Shown: positions 8,227 through 15,667, counted from the first letter of the stretch. The stretch is DNA of 33,401 nucleotides from Armatimonadota bacterium (GCA_018268335.1 JAFDWT010000034.1:1-33401), one strand, 5' to 3'. Translations and numbers: made by a program. Notes: a model not told the origin generated them from the letters alone.

Positions 8227-8232
8227 TATAAT
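8227..8232 (+). promoter_or_regulatory. -10 box (TATAAT) for the divergent regulator
   Basis: A perfect TATAAT lies 42 nt upstream of the regulator start. No good -35 is seen at 16-18 nt. Just downstream, ACGGAATCCGT (8251-8261) is a palindrome with 5-bp arms around one base, a possible operator inside the leader. This 103-nt spacer also has to hold the promoter of the PEP-CTERM gene, which I could not place. Confidence 0.45.
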
Positions 8233-8274
8233 CCTACTGGGGGAAGCGTTACGGAATCCGTTATCGCTTGGAGC

Positions 8275-9567
8275 ATGATGGCAACGCAGGTAGATTTACC
8301 AGTATATGTGGTGAACCTCGAGATGAACGGAAGGGTCACAACCACAGACCAAAAGCCGTTAGTCCCTCCTTCGAACAAGATTGGCCGGCTCTTAGAAGTT
8401 CTTTCGAGTGCCTATCCTGACCAAGTGTCCAGACGTAACCTGGCCAGAGAGCTCTACCCCGCCTCCACGGACGCCAACGCCCTGAACGCTCTGCGTCAAT
8501 GTCTGCACCGCATGAAGCAGTGGCTGGGGCCAGAAGCATTGCAGGCAGACAACCAGTTTGTCGGGCTGACGACAGGCGTCTGGGAAGTGAAGCGACCGCC
8601 AACACGGCACACCTCTTTCCCGCCGACTCCGACACCTGGACAGGCCGCGGCCAAGGCCTTTCAGAAACTCGTGACCGAAGTCGCCCAACTGGACACAGAG
8701 GAGGCGCGGTTGATTCTGTTGGGCTCGAAGACTGTCGCCGACAGTCTGCCTCTCTCCGACTGGCATGACCTATTGGCCCTGACTGCCCCGCGCTCGATGA
8801 AGGAGGCCCATGCTTACGACCACATGGCTTCGTGCGCTCGGTACTGCCATCGGACGTTGATGTTCCAACGCGCCGTCACACTGCACACCCGGGTGTTCCG
8901 TCAGGCCATGCAGGCCAACCGGCCAAACCTCGTTTCCCGAAGCTCGTCCTGGCTTTTGTTCAGCTTTGTCGAGATGGGGGACATGGAGGCAGCGCGCAAG
9001 TGGCTGCCGACCGTTATTGGCAGCGACAGGACGAACGCAGGGCTGCTCTTTGCTGCCAATGCGCGAGCCTGTTGCGCGTGGAACGCCCTCGATTTGACCT
9101 CAGCTTCCGAACAGTTCGACAGGGCTTCACGTCTGATCCATACAGCGAGCCGGACCGACCAGGCCCACTATTGGTCGAACTTTGCCGTCTTCTGCGCTGA
9201 AGCAGGCCATGTGTCGGAAAGCCGAGACAACATCGCCCGGGCCAAGGCTCTGTTAGTACCCGGCCTCGATGTCGTCAGCGACATCAACTGTCGCCTCGCC
9301 GACGCCATTTGTGCGCGACAAGCGGGTTCCCCAGCTGTCGCCGTCGATAGTCTGCGTGGGTGTCACGAGTCCGAGTCGCGGCGCGGTGACATGCTCAGTG
9401 CGCTCTATTGCGACGAGTACTTGGCCGAAGCGCTGGCCTGCATCGGAGAAAAGGCAGACGCGGTTCGTCTCTGGAGGAACTCGGAGCAAAGACGACTTGC
9501 AGGCGGGGGTCGGTTGACACCCCGCCTGCAAGCGATGAAGTCTCGGATCGAGGCGATGATCGCCTGA
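8275..9567 (+). CDS. Transcriptional regulator, winged-helix plus TPR (BTAD/SARP-like)
   Basis: The 430-residue protein has an N-terminal domain (about 1-105) with the layout of OmpR/SARP-type winged helices: a leucine-rich helix RLLEVLSSAYPDQVSRRNLARELYP, then ANALNALRQCLHRMKQWLG as the likely recognition helix region, and a wing. Residues about 165-425 are alpha-helical repeats of TPR type. This order is typical of BTAD/SARP-like activators that bind DNA at the N terminus and sense through the TPR part. It has no receiver or ATPase domain. GGAG at 8270-8273 serves the ATG at 8275 or, with better spacing, the ATG at 8278. It is divergent from the PEP-CTERM gene, which is its most likely target by position. 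Convergent with groES, 9 nt apart. Confidence 0.72.
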   Translation: MMATQVDLPVYVVNLEMNGRVTTTDQKPLVPPSNKIGRLLEVLSSAYPDQVSRRNLARELYPASTDANALNALRQCLHRMKQWLGPEALQADNQFVGLTTGVWEVKRPPTRHTSFPPTPTPGQAAAKAFQKLVTEVAQLDTEEARLILLGSKTVADSLPLSDWHDLLALTAPRSMKEAHAYDHMASCARYCHRTLMFQRAVTLHTRVFRQAMQANRPNLVSRSSSWLLFSFVEMGDMEAARKWLPTVIGSDRTNAGLLFAANARACCAWNALDLTSASEQFDRASRLIHTASRTDQAHYWSNFAVFCAEAGHVSESRDNIARAKALLVPGLDVVSDINCRLADAICARQAGSPAVAVDSLRGCHESESRRGDMLSALYCDEYLAEALACIGEKADAVRLWRNSEQRRLAGGGRLTPRLQAMKSRIEAMIA

Positions 9568-9576
9568 CCCTGGTGC

Positions 9577-9867
9577 TTACTTGAGGATCGCGTAGACCTG
9601 GTCTTCGTCTAGGATCGTGTATTCCTCAGTGCCGACGGTTACTTCATTGCCGCCGTACTTGCTGAAGAGGACGCGGTCGCCCGCCTTGACGGTGAGTTTG
9701 TTGCGCTCGCCGCTTTCCAGGACGCGACCCTCGCCGACGGCGACGACTTTGCCTTCGGTCGGCTTCTTCTTGGCGCTGTCCGGTAAGAGGATGCCGCCAG
9801 CGGTCTTCTCTTCGGCTTCCACGAGTTGGACGACGATCTTGTCTCCGAGGGGTTTGATGTTGGCCAT
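9577..9867 (-). CDS. groES: Co-chaperonin GroES
   Basis: The 96-residue protein matches GroES along its whole length: start [26 protein letters not shown] with the mobile loop (residues about 17-33), then [11 protein letters not shown] and an end at [10 protein letters not shown]. GroES caps the GroEL chamber and controls folding cycles. It is transcribed alone here: the gene downstream is convergent, so groEL is not in this operon, which is unusual because groES and groEL are adjacent in most bacteria. A GGAG lies 13 nt before the ATG. About 110 nt upstream is a CIRCE-like inverted repeat overlapping a promoter, and HrcA, the CIRCE repressor, is encoded at 28338 in this window. Confidence 0.97.
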   Translation of the reverse strand: MANIKPLGDKIVVQLVEAEEKTAGGILLPDSAKKKPTEGKVVAVGEGRVLESGERNKLTVKAGDRVLFSKYGGNEVTVGTEEYTILDEDQVYAILK

Positions 9868-9902
9868 GTCTGGTTGTTGTCTCCGTCAATTTGTGGCAGG
9901 CC

Positions 9903-9932
9903 GCACTGGATCCGCTTCGCTCTATCCAGTGC
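9903..9932 (-). other. Hairpin in the groES 5' leader
   Basis: GCACTGGAT (9903-9911) and ATCCAGTGC (9924-9932) form a perfect 9-bp stem with a 12-nt loop. It lies in the predicted 100-nt groES leader, between the promoter and the start codon, 36 nt before the ATG. It could affect translation or stability of the message, or be a second protein site. The role is inferred only from position. Confidence 0.5.
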
Positions 9933-9975
9933 CACCCGTGCCTTGCGCCCATTTTGCCTCAAAGCCCTGCCTTCG

Positions 9976-10003
9976 ATTAGCAGAAATAGGACGAGAGTGC
10001 CAA
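9976..10003 (-). promoter_or_regulatory. CIRCE-like operator overlapping the groES promoter
   Basis: Read on the minus strand this is TTGGCACTC, nine bases, then TTCTGCTAA. Against the CIRCE consensus TTAGCACTC-N9-GAGTGCTAA it matches 14 of 18 positions with the exact 9-nt spacer. TTGGCA (10003-9998) and GCTAAT (9981-9976) within it are a plausible -35/-10 pair 16 nt apart, so a bound HrcA would block the polymerase. The degeneracy is in one half-site. The cognate repressor gene is present at 28338. Confidence 0.72.
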
Positions 10004-10089
10004 TTGTCTTGGCGGTCGGAGACTTACAGTTCTACGTGCTGGATTGCGTCTTGGTGCTGTGGAAGGGGACTGGGCTGGCCCGGAACTGG

Positions 10090-10109
10090 ATTCCTGCCTG
10101 CGCAGGAAT
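10090..10109. repeat. REP-like palindrome
   Basis: ATTCCTGC-CTGC-GCAGGAAT is a perfect 8-bp stem with a 4-nt loop, followed by GACGGGTTGAT. A diverged copy with the same downstream GACGGGTGAT lies at 29462-29485. Palindromes of the form ATTCC-N-GGAAT followed by GACGG are a widespread class of small dispersed repeats. It sits in the 421-nt gap between groES and the cNMP-binding protein gene. Confidence 0.6.
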
Positions 10110-10156
10110 GACGGGTTGATAGTTGTGGGATTTGAGGCACCGTGTCGTGTCAAGTG

Positions 10157-10224
10157 ACGGGCAAGTGGCGCGTGTAGCCTGCGGGATACGCAGGCCACTG
10201 GAAACAACCCATATTGACTTGCCC
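10157..10224. repeat. Nested inverted repeats in the groES/cNMP intergenic region
   Basis: An inner hairpin GCCTGCG-ggata-CGCAGGC (10177-10195) is enclosed by GGGCAAGT near 10159-10166 and its complement ACTTGCCC near 10217-10224. The whole 68-nt block can fold back on itself. With the REP-like palindrome and the CIRCE element, it accounts for most of the 9868-10288 gap; I see no coding potential there. Confidence 0.5.
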
Positions 10225-10251
10225 GGCGCACAGGCTAGGCGAGACTCATGA

Positions 10252-10282
10252 TTGACGGGCACCCTGGGAAAGAAGCTAGACT
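10252..10282 (+). promoter_or_regulatory. Promoter of the cNMP-binding protein gene (leaderless)
   Basis: TTGACG (10252-10257) and TAGACT (10277-10282) are separated by 19 nt, slightly long. TAGACT ends 6 nt before the ATG at 10289, so transcription would begin at or next to the start codon. No Shine-Dalgarno sequence is needed for such leaderless mRNAs. Confidence 0.5.
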
Positions 10283-10288
10283 AGGGGC

Positions 10289-10738
10289 ATGACGCCGATG
10301 GACCTTGCCTCCGCTTTTCGGAGCAGCTATTTGTGGAGCGGACTGACAGGCTCGCAAATCGACCGACTGAGTCTGCTTGCCGAGGAAAAGACGTTTGACG
10401 GGGGCGCCACTATGGTGCGCCAGTTCGCCAAGGACTCGGACCTCATGATCATCCTAGAGGGCACAGCGCGCATCAACACGTTCAGCGGCGACATGATCGG
10501 CGAGGCTGGGCCCGGTTCGGTCGTCGGCGAAATCTCGTTGGTTGACGACAAGCCACGCAGCGCCACAGTCGTGGCGTCCGGCAGGTGCCGTGCTGCCGTC
10601 ATCCGCAGCTCGGAGCTGTGGTCGGTGATGGAAGAAGAGCCGGTGATCGCCAAGGTCGTCTTGCTCAATATCGCCAAGATCCTCTGCGCACGACTCCGCA
10701 ACGCCAATGTGCAGCTGGACCTGGCCGTCAAGAATTGA
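10289..10738 (+). CDS. Small cyclic-nucleotide-binding domain protein
   Basis: The 149-residue protein is essentially one cNMP-binding beta-roll: residues about 10-135 include the phosphate-binding cassette VVGEISLVDDKPRSATVVA with the conserved Glu and Arg. It has no C-terminal helix-turn-helix, so it is not a complete CRP/FNR regulator, and no other output domain. It probably senses cAMP or cGMP, or is a degenerate sensor, and acts through a partner. A TAGACT -10-like hexamer ends 6 nt before the ATG, suggesting a leaderless transcript. It is convergent with the aminotransferase gene, 3 nt apart. Family assignment is firm; the ligand is not readable. Confidence 0.82.
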   Translation: MTPMDLASAFRSSYLWSGLTGSQIDRLSLLAEEKTFDGGATMVRQFAKDSDLMIILEGTARINTFSGDMIGEAGPGSVVGEISLVDDKPRSATVVASGRCRAAVIRSSELWSVMEEEPVIAKVVLLNIAKILCARLRNANVQLDLAVKN

Positions 10739-10741
10739 CGG

Positions 10742-12010
10742 TCAGGCGATTCCTTTTCGCGCTGCTTCCAGCATTGCCTCTCCAAACCGGTCGATCTCGT
10801 CCAACGTCGTGTAGACGTTGGGCGTGACGCGGATGCCTTGGAACTGGTCGTGTGTGATGCCGACGGTGAAGATCCCCTTCTTCTCCAACAGCCAGTTGCT
10901 CAGGTCGGCGGCCGTGAGGCCCTTGATTTCGACAGTCGTCAGGCCGCACGAGAATTCGGGCGAGAGGTTCGTGTGGAACACCACCTTCTTTTCGTCGCGC
11001 AGCGGGTCAGCCCAGCGGCTGCGGAGGTAGCGCAACCTGGCTGCTTTGCGCTCCAGGCCAATGATTTCGGTGAAGGTCAGGGCTTCCGCGATGGCATTGT
11101 GGTTGGCGGCCGGGTGGGTGCCGATCTCTTCGAACTTGCGGATGTCGGCGTCTTGTTTGTCGGTGGCCGCCATCAAGGGCCAGAGCCCAGCGATTTTCGG
11201 CTTGCGGACGTAGAGCATTCCCGTGCCGACCGGAGCGAGCAGCCACTTGTGCAGCGAGGTGCCGTAGTAGTCGCAGTCCAGAGCGTCCCGTGTGATCGGG
11301 AACTGGGCGAAGGCGTGGGCACCGTCGACGATGACGGGAATGCCGTGCTTGTTCCCCAGCTGTTGGACTTTGCGGACCGGGTTGATGGTGCCGTTCAGGA
11401 ACACGACTTGGCTGACCAGAATAAGCTTAGTCCGGCTCGTCAGGCCCGACTCAAAGGCCTTCACCACCTCGTCAGCCGAGCGCGGCGGGGCTGGCGCTTT
11501 GACCTGCACCATCTTGATCCCCTCGCGCCGCTCGCGGGTTTGGATCGTCGTCACCATGCGCGGATAGTCTTGCGTCGTGGTGAGGATCTCGTCGCCGGGC
11601 TTGAGGTCGAAGCCTTTCAGGCAGGTTTCCAACGCCTCGCTAGCGTTGCGGGTGATGGCGATTTCTTCGGGGTCAGCGCCGAACATCCGGGCCAGGCGAC
11701 GGCGGACGTTCTCCACTTCGGGCTCGGCGTGTCGCCACATGAAATAGCTGGGGGCCTGGTTGCTGTAATCCAGCGTGCGTTTGAGCGCCTCATGGACAAC
11801 ACGCGGCGACGGGCAGACGCCACCGTTGTTGAAGTTGACCATCGCCCGGTCCAGCGTGAACGCCTGCTGGATCTGCGACCAGAAGCCCTCGTCTTGGGCG
11901 GCTTCCAGAAGGTCGGTCGAAGCTCGGTTGGCGGCCTTTTCGACAACGGCCAAGGCCTTGTCGGTAAAGGCCACGGCGGCGGCCGAAGCCAACAATGCGC
12001 GCCTGGTCAT
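10742..12010 (-). CDS. Class V aminotransferase, isopenicillin-N-epimerase-like, with Tat-like signal
   Basis: This 422-residue PLP enzyme belongs to the class V (cysteine desulfurase-like) fold. D229 and H232 in IVDGAHA contact the cofactor, and K255 in TSLHKW is the Schiff-base lysine. NFNNGGVCPSP, RNASEALE and GTHPAANH match the isopenicillin-N epimerase / aminotransferase branch rather than NifS. The N terminus MTRRALLASAAAVAF has a twin-arginine motif and a hydrophobic stretch, as expected if the enzyme is folded with its cofactor and then exported by Tat. AGGAGAA lies 8 nt upstream of the ATG. The substrate is unknown; names such as epimerase should be taken as family labels only. Confidence 0.83.
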   Translation of the reverse strand: MTRRALLASAAAVAFTDKALAVVEKAANRASTDLLEAAQDEGFWSQIQQAFTLDRAMVNFNNGGVCPSPRVVHEALKRTLDYSNQAPSYFMWRHAEPEVENVRRRLARMFGADPEEIAITRNASEALETCLKGFDLKPGDEILTTTQDYPRMVTTIQTRERREGIKMVQVKAPAPPRSADEVVKAFESGLTSRTKLILVSQVVFLNGTINPVRKVQQLGNKHGIPVIVDGAHAFAQFPITRDALDCDYYGTSLHKWLLAPVGTGMLYVRKPKIAGLWPLMAATDKQDADIRKFEEIGTHPAANHNAIAEALTFTEIIGLERKAARLRYLRSRWADPLRDEKKVVFHTNLSPEFSCGLTTVEIKGLTAADLSNWLLEKKGIFTVGITHDQFQGIRVTPNVYTTLDEIDRFGEAMLEAARKGIA

Positions 12011-12114
12011 CGGTGCTTCTCCTGCGCGGTCAGCCAGCAGAAATTAGTAATCAAAAGACGGCAAGCAGGAACCACGGCGTGTGGTGACATGCCCTACCAT
12101 ACCGGACGCGACGC

Positions 12115-12699
12115 CTAATCTGGTTGTTCAGGATTGTGGTGGGCGAAGCGTCGGTCGGGGACTAGCCACATCAGGGCGACGAGGACGTATACAGTTTGCG
12201 CCAGCGCCGGCGAAACGAATGACAGCGCGATTCCCGATGCGTACAACGCAACTGACAATTTCCCTTTGAAGTCGGACCCAAGACGCCTGGCGAATTCGGA
12301 TTCCCGGCCGTTGACCCGGACCAGGGCCTTTGTCAGCAGGAAGTAGGACACGCCGCAAAGGAGGAGCAATACTCCATACAAGCCGACCGTCGCGGCGGCA
12401 AAACCAGTCTCGTCCATCCACTTGGTGCCAAACGGCACCAGCGAAAGCCAGAACAGCAGGTTCAAGTTCGCCCACAGCACGGCACCGTCAATGTGCTTAG
12501 CGGAGTGCAGCATGTGGTGATGGTTGTTCCAATAGATGCCCAGGAATACGAAGCTGAGTAGGTAAGCGAGCAACGTCGGAAAAACCGTCCGGAGTGCGTT
12601 CAGGTCACCACCGGCCGGCACCTTGAGCTCCAACACCATGATGGTGATGAGGATCGCGACGACGCCGTCGGTGAACGCTTCGAGCCGACCCTTGGTCAT
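12115..12699 (-). CDS. TMEM175-family (DUF1211) membrane protein, possible potassium channel
   Basis: The 194-residue protein begins TKGRLEAFTDGVVAILITI, the RxxxF(S/T)DGV signature of the DUF1211/TMEM175 family, followed by MVLELKVP and then NNHHHMLH. Six hydrophobic stretches fit a six-helix channel subunit. Bacterial members of this family conduct potassium as tetramers with a hydrophobic gate instead of a TVGYG filter. It lies 18 nt after the ABC permease stop on the same strand, but a CATAAT box (12714-12709) sits 9 nt before its ATG and no Shine-Dalgarno is present, so it may be transcribed from its own promoter with a very short leader. Confidence 0.85.
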   Translation of the reverse strand: MTKGRLEAFTDGVVAILITIMVLELKVPAGGDLNALRTVFPTLLAYLLSFVFLGIYWNNHHHMLHSAKHIDGAVLWANLNLLFWLSLVPFGTKWMDETGFAAATVGLYGVLLLLCGVSYFLLTKALVRVNGRESEFARRLGSDFKGKLSVALYASGIALSFVSPALAQTVYVLVALMWLVPDRRFAHHNPEQPD

Positions 12700-12717
12700 A
12701 CAGGGCCGATTATGGCC

Positions 12718-13875
12718 TTAGGCAGCGCGCTCCAGGGTCCGGAACCGCCAGATCGAAAACGCGAAGAACACCGCTCCGAACACCAAGGTGACGCCGGAGG
12801 CGACCATGACGCCCGACAGCCCGATGTCGCGCCAGATCGCGCCGTCCAAGCCGTCGACTGCCCAGCGCGCGGGGACGACCAGGGTCGCCTTTTGCACCCA
12901 CTCGGGCATCAGGAAACTCGGGAACCAGGCGCCGCTCAACATGGTCATCGTGAGGACAAAGAGCACGCTGAGGCCCCGGCTTTGCTCCTCGGTCTTGCCC
13001 AGCGAGGCGATGGCCAGGCCTATAGCCGACGACATGGCCGCCGAACACAGGACAATGGAGACCAGGCCGACGAGGCTGCCGTGGATACGCAGACCCGTCA
13101 GCAGGCCGGCCAGGATGACGCAAGTCAGCGACAAAGAACCGACGACAGTTCCGCTGACCAGTCGCCCCAGCAGTTGAATTTCCAAACTAGGCGGGGCCGT
13201 GCGGACTCGGCGCCAAACGCCGGTCCGCCGTTCGCGCATGACGTTCATGGCCAGGTTGATCGCCATGAAGAGGACGCCCTGCACACCCATACCGGCGAAG
13301 ACGTGGGCCCGGCTGGCTTCGCCGTCGCCAGTCTGTTTCGCGGCGGCCTGGTGCGTTTCGGCCTTGAACGGGAGCAAGTCGTCTCCTGCCTTGGTTTCGC
13401 GCCCGAACGCCTTGTCCAGAGTCGCCGTCGCGAAGGCCTTGGTGACAAACCCCTGTCCAGCCATAGCGGCGGTCTGTTGCGCCGGGTCGATGTACTCCTG
13501 TAGTTTCGGCCTCTCTCCGCCCGAGCTCATACCGGCGACCACCTGCTCGCCAAATCCCTTTGGGACGACCACGGCGAACGCCGACTTGCCATTGTTCACC
13601 GCTTCCTTGGCCTCGGCGGCGGAGGCCATTGTTACTTTGAGGTGGTTTTCGGTCGCCATTTCCTCCAATGCACGTTTGGAAATCTCTGACTGGTCTTCGT
13701 CGGCGACGATGACGGGCACTGGCTTCATTTCGCCTGAGCCGCCGGCTGAGCCGAACAGGCTGCCCAAGAACACGGCGAGCAGGACGGGCATGACGATGGC
13801 GGTGATGGCCGCGCCGCGGTCGGATCGAAAGACCAAGAGGTCTTTACGGACGAAGTTCAGGAGAGCGGGAAGCAT
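12718..13875 (-). CDS. ABC-2 type transporter permease
   Basis: The 385-residue membrane protein has one N-terminal transmembrane helix (about 22-42), a large extracytoplasmic segment (about 45-205) and five more helices to the C terminus. This is the layout of ABC-2 (YhgE/DrrB/NatB-like) permeases. MNVMRERRTGVWRRVRTAPPS is the typical cytoplasmic coupling region after the second helix. The start is 1 nt from the end of the ATP-binding gene, so the two proteins are made together and form an exporter. Substrates of this class include drugs, sodium, lipids and polysaccharides; nothing here decides among them. Confidence 0.9.
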   Translation of the reverse strand: MLPALLNFVRKDLLVFRSDRGAAITAIVMPVLLAVFLGSLFGSAGGSGEMKPVPVIVADEDQSEISKRALEEMATENHLKVTMASAAEAKEAVNNGKSAFAVVVPKGFGEQVVAGMSSGGERPKLQEYIDPAQQTAAMAGQGFVTKAFATATLDKAFGRETKAGDDLLPFKAETHQAAAKQTGDGEASRAHVFAGMGVQGVLFMAINLAMNVMRERRTGVWRRVRTAPPSLEIQLLGRLVSGTVVGSLSLTCVILAGLLTGLRIHGSLVGLVSIVLCSAAMSSAIGLAIASLGKTEEQSRGLSVLFVLTMTMLSGAWFPSFLMPEWVQKATLVVPARWAVDGLDGAIWRDIGLSGVMVASGVTLVFGAVFFAFSIWRFRTLERAA

Positions 13876-13876
13876 G

Positions 13877-14800
13877 TCAGTCTCGCAGCGACTTGCCGGT
13901 CAGGTGGAGGAAGACTTCCTCCAGCGAAGGGGCTTGGCTGTGCATTTCGAGCGGCGGCGAGGCCGCGCAGGCCTGGCCGACGGCGGCCAGGGCCGCACCG
14001 AGGTCGGTGAATTCGGTGGTGACGACGTTGCCTTCACGCGACGCCTTGAGGCCAGCCCGGCCTAATGACGATGCTGCGACGCTGGCCAAATCCTCGTTGG
14101 CGAAGGTGAGCCGCATGGACCGCTCGGGCGGAAGGAGCTTCTCCAACTCTGACTTTGTGCCCTGGGCGACGATCTTGCCGTGGTCCATGATCGCGATCCG
14201 GTCGCACAGGCGCTCGACTTCTTCCATGTAGTGCGAGGTGTACACGCAGGTCATGCCCAGCTCGACCAGCCGCTCGACCGCTTCGAAGATCGCGTTGCGG
14301 CTCTGGGGGTCGACGCCGACAGTCGGCTCGTCCATGACGAGCACATGTGGCTTGTGCAACAGCGCTGCCACGAGGTTGAGGCGGCGCTTCATGCCACCCG
14401 AGAACGTGCGTACGGGTTTGTCGGCGTTGTTCAGCAGGCCGGCGAGTTCCAACGCCTCGGCGATGCGGTTGTCGGCGTCTGGGCCACTGATGCCGTAGAG
14501 TCCGGCGAAGAACCGCAGGTTCTGCTTGGCGTCCAGTTCCTCGTAGATCGCGATCTCTTGCGGCACATAGCCGATCCGGGCTCGGACCCGGTGGTCGCTT
14601 GGCGAGACCTCCTGGCCATCTAGCGTGACCTTCCCTTCGTCCGGTCGGACCAGTCCGACCAGGGCGCCGATGGTGCTGGTCTTCCCCGCCCCGTTCGGGC
14701 CGAGTAGGCCGAAGCATGTTCCCGGTGCGACCTCGATGTCCAAGTGGTCGACGGCGACGAGTTGGCCGTAGCGACGGACGAGCCCTTTTGCGATCAGCAC
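13877..14800 (-). CDS. ABC transporter ATP-binding protein (ABC-2 exporter)
   Basis: The 307-residue ATPase has a complete nucleotide-binding domain: Walker A GPNGAGKT (34-41), Q-loop at VPQE (about 79-82), signature FSGGM (133-137), Walker B VLVMDEP (153-159) and H-loop H190. The C-terminal 75 residues form the extra domain common to DrrA/CcmA-like ATPases. It pairs with the permease 1 nt downstream. The GTG start at 14800 gives the family N terminus MLIAKGLVRRYG. It lies 60 nt from the tRNA-Gln gene and in the same direction; read-through from the tRNA promoter is possible. Substrate unknown. Confidence 0.92.
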   Translation of the reverse strand: MLIAKGLVRRYGQLVAVDHLDIEVAPGTCFGLLGPNGAGKTSTIGALVGLVRPDEGKVTLDGQEVSPSDHRVRARIGYVPQEIAIYEELDAKQNLRFFAGLYGISGPDADNRIAEALELAGLLNNADKPVRTFSGGMKRRLNLVAALLHKPHVLVMDEPTVGVDPQSRNAIFEAVERLVELGMTCVYTSHYMEEVERLCDRIAIMDHGKIVAQGTKSELEKLLPPERSMRLTFANEDLASVAASSLGRAGLKASREGNVVTTEFTDLGAALAAVGQACAASPPLEMHSQAPSLEEVFLHLTGKSLRD

Positions 14801-14861
14801 TGCCGACGGGTTACGTCTGGGCGTGGGGGCCGTTGCAGGTACCTAGTGGGAGGCAAAAAAA

Positions 14862-14935
14862 TGGCTGCCCGCCATGGATTCGAACCACGATTAACAGGGC
14901 CAGAACCTGTCGTCCTGCCGTTAGACGAGCGGGCA
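14862..14935 (-). tRNA. tRNA-Gln (anticodon CTG)
   Basis: Read on the minus strand the 74-nt gene folds fully. The acceptor stem TGCCCGC/GCGGGCA is perfect (7 bp), the D arm is GTCTAACGGCAGGAC, the anticodon stem is ACAGG/CCTGT around the loop TTCTGGC (anticodon CTG, reads CAG), and the T arm has GTTCGAATC. The discriminator is G and the CCA end is encoded. Seven T residues follow directly (14861-14855), which may help end transcription. The U1-A72 start is typical of glutamine tRNAs. Confidence 0.95.
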
Positions 14936-14946
14936 ACTCACCCGCG

Positions 14947-14952
14947 ATTATA
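14947..14952 (-). promoter_or_regulatory. -10 box of the tRNA-Gln promoter
   Basis: A perfect TATAAT on the minus strand lies 11 nt before the mature tRNA 5' end, giving a start point about 5 nt upstream of the tRNA. The -35 is weak: TGCAGA at 17 nt, three of six matches. Confidence 0.6.
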
Positions 14953-14987
14953 GCCAGGGTCGGACACTTTCTGCAGGGTGGCTGGGC

Positions 14988-15413
14988 CTAACTCGCCTGT
15001 CTGGCTCTCCATTCGACCAGCGCCATGCCGAGCAGGACGCCCAGGGCGTCGATGGCCACGTCGCTGAGGTGCCCGCCCCGACCGGGAACGAACTGCTGGT
15101 GAAACTCATCCAGCGCGGCAAAGGTGAGCGTTAGGAGGACGGTGGTCAGGCGGGTCTCCCACTTGGGAGCAGTGAGGCCTCGGAAGGCGGCGTGGAACAG
15201 CAGGAAGAGCACCAAGTACTCCAGGACGTGGTAGCCCTTGACGAAGATGAACCAGGTCGCCCGCCAGAACGCGCCGAAGTTGTCTTCCGTGATGCCGACC
15301 GGGACGGTGGTGGCCACCGACTTGACGAATTGGCGGCTAGTGACCAGAGTGCTGCTGGTCACAAAGATGACGGCCACCCACAAGGCGGGCCAGAGGAAGG
15401 CTTTCGGCCTCAT
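14988..15413 (-). CDS. VanZ-like family membrane protein
   Basis: The 141-residue protein has four hydrophobic helices and the VanZ signature DEFHQQFVPGRGGHLSDVAID near residues 102-122, followed by ALGVLLG. VanZ-like proteins are small membrane proteins. The founding member confers low-level teicoplanin resistance by an unclear mechanism; most homologues have no known function. The gene is monocistronic as far as can be seen, ending 52 nt before the tRNA gene. No clear Shine-Dalgarno precedes the ATG. Resistance should not be assumed from the family name. Confidence 0.85.
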   Translation of the reverse strand: MRPKAFLWPALWVAVIFVTSSTLVTSRQFVKSVATTVPVGITEDNFGAFWRATWFIFVKGYHVLEYLVLFLLFHAAFRGLTAPKWETRLTTVLLTLTFAALDEFHQQFVPGRGGHLSDVAIDALGVLLGMALVEWRARQAS

Positions 15414-15457
15414 CTGTCATAGGTGACAAGGCCGGTGTGGGATTGGTTCCTGTGTCG

Positions 15458-15667
15458 TCAGCCAGTCTGGCGGACTCGGGACTCCTGGCCGATCAAGCAT
15501 TCCAGCTTGGCGGCGGCTTTGTCGCAGGCACCGAGGACGCTGTCGACGTCAAACGGGTTCGGCCCGGCCTTCATTTTTCGCCAGACCAGCATTGTGGCGA
15601 CGACGCCCGCGGCTGCTCCCAAAAGGATCCAACCGGCCGCTAAACCTTTCTTTTCGTTGTCTTCCAT
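15458..15667 (-). CDS. Small single-span membrane protein, unknown
   Basis: The 69-residue product from the ATG at 15667 reads MEDNEKKGLAAGWILLGAAA, with one transmembrane helix (about 10-28), then a basic patch and a short tail with two cysteines. The layout resembles small YtxH-like envelope proteins, but the similarity is too weak to name it. A longer frame from a GTG at 15694 is possible. It is divergent from ffh across 130 nt, and precedes the VanZ-like gene by 44 nt on the same strand. Confidence 0.6.
   Translation of the reverse strand: MEDNEKKGLAAGWILLGAAAGVVATMLVWRKMKAGPNPFDVDSVLGACDKAAAKLECLIGQESRVRQTG

Noticed and set aside
10838-12118. Plus-strand open frame of 426 codons opposite the aminotransferase
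   Set aside because: It is a codon-bias shadow; the minus-strand product has the complete PLP site.
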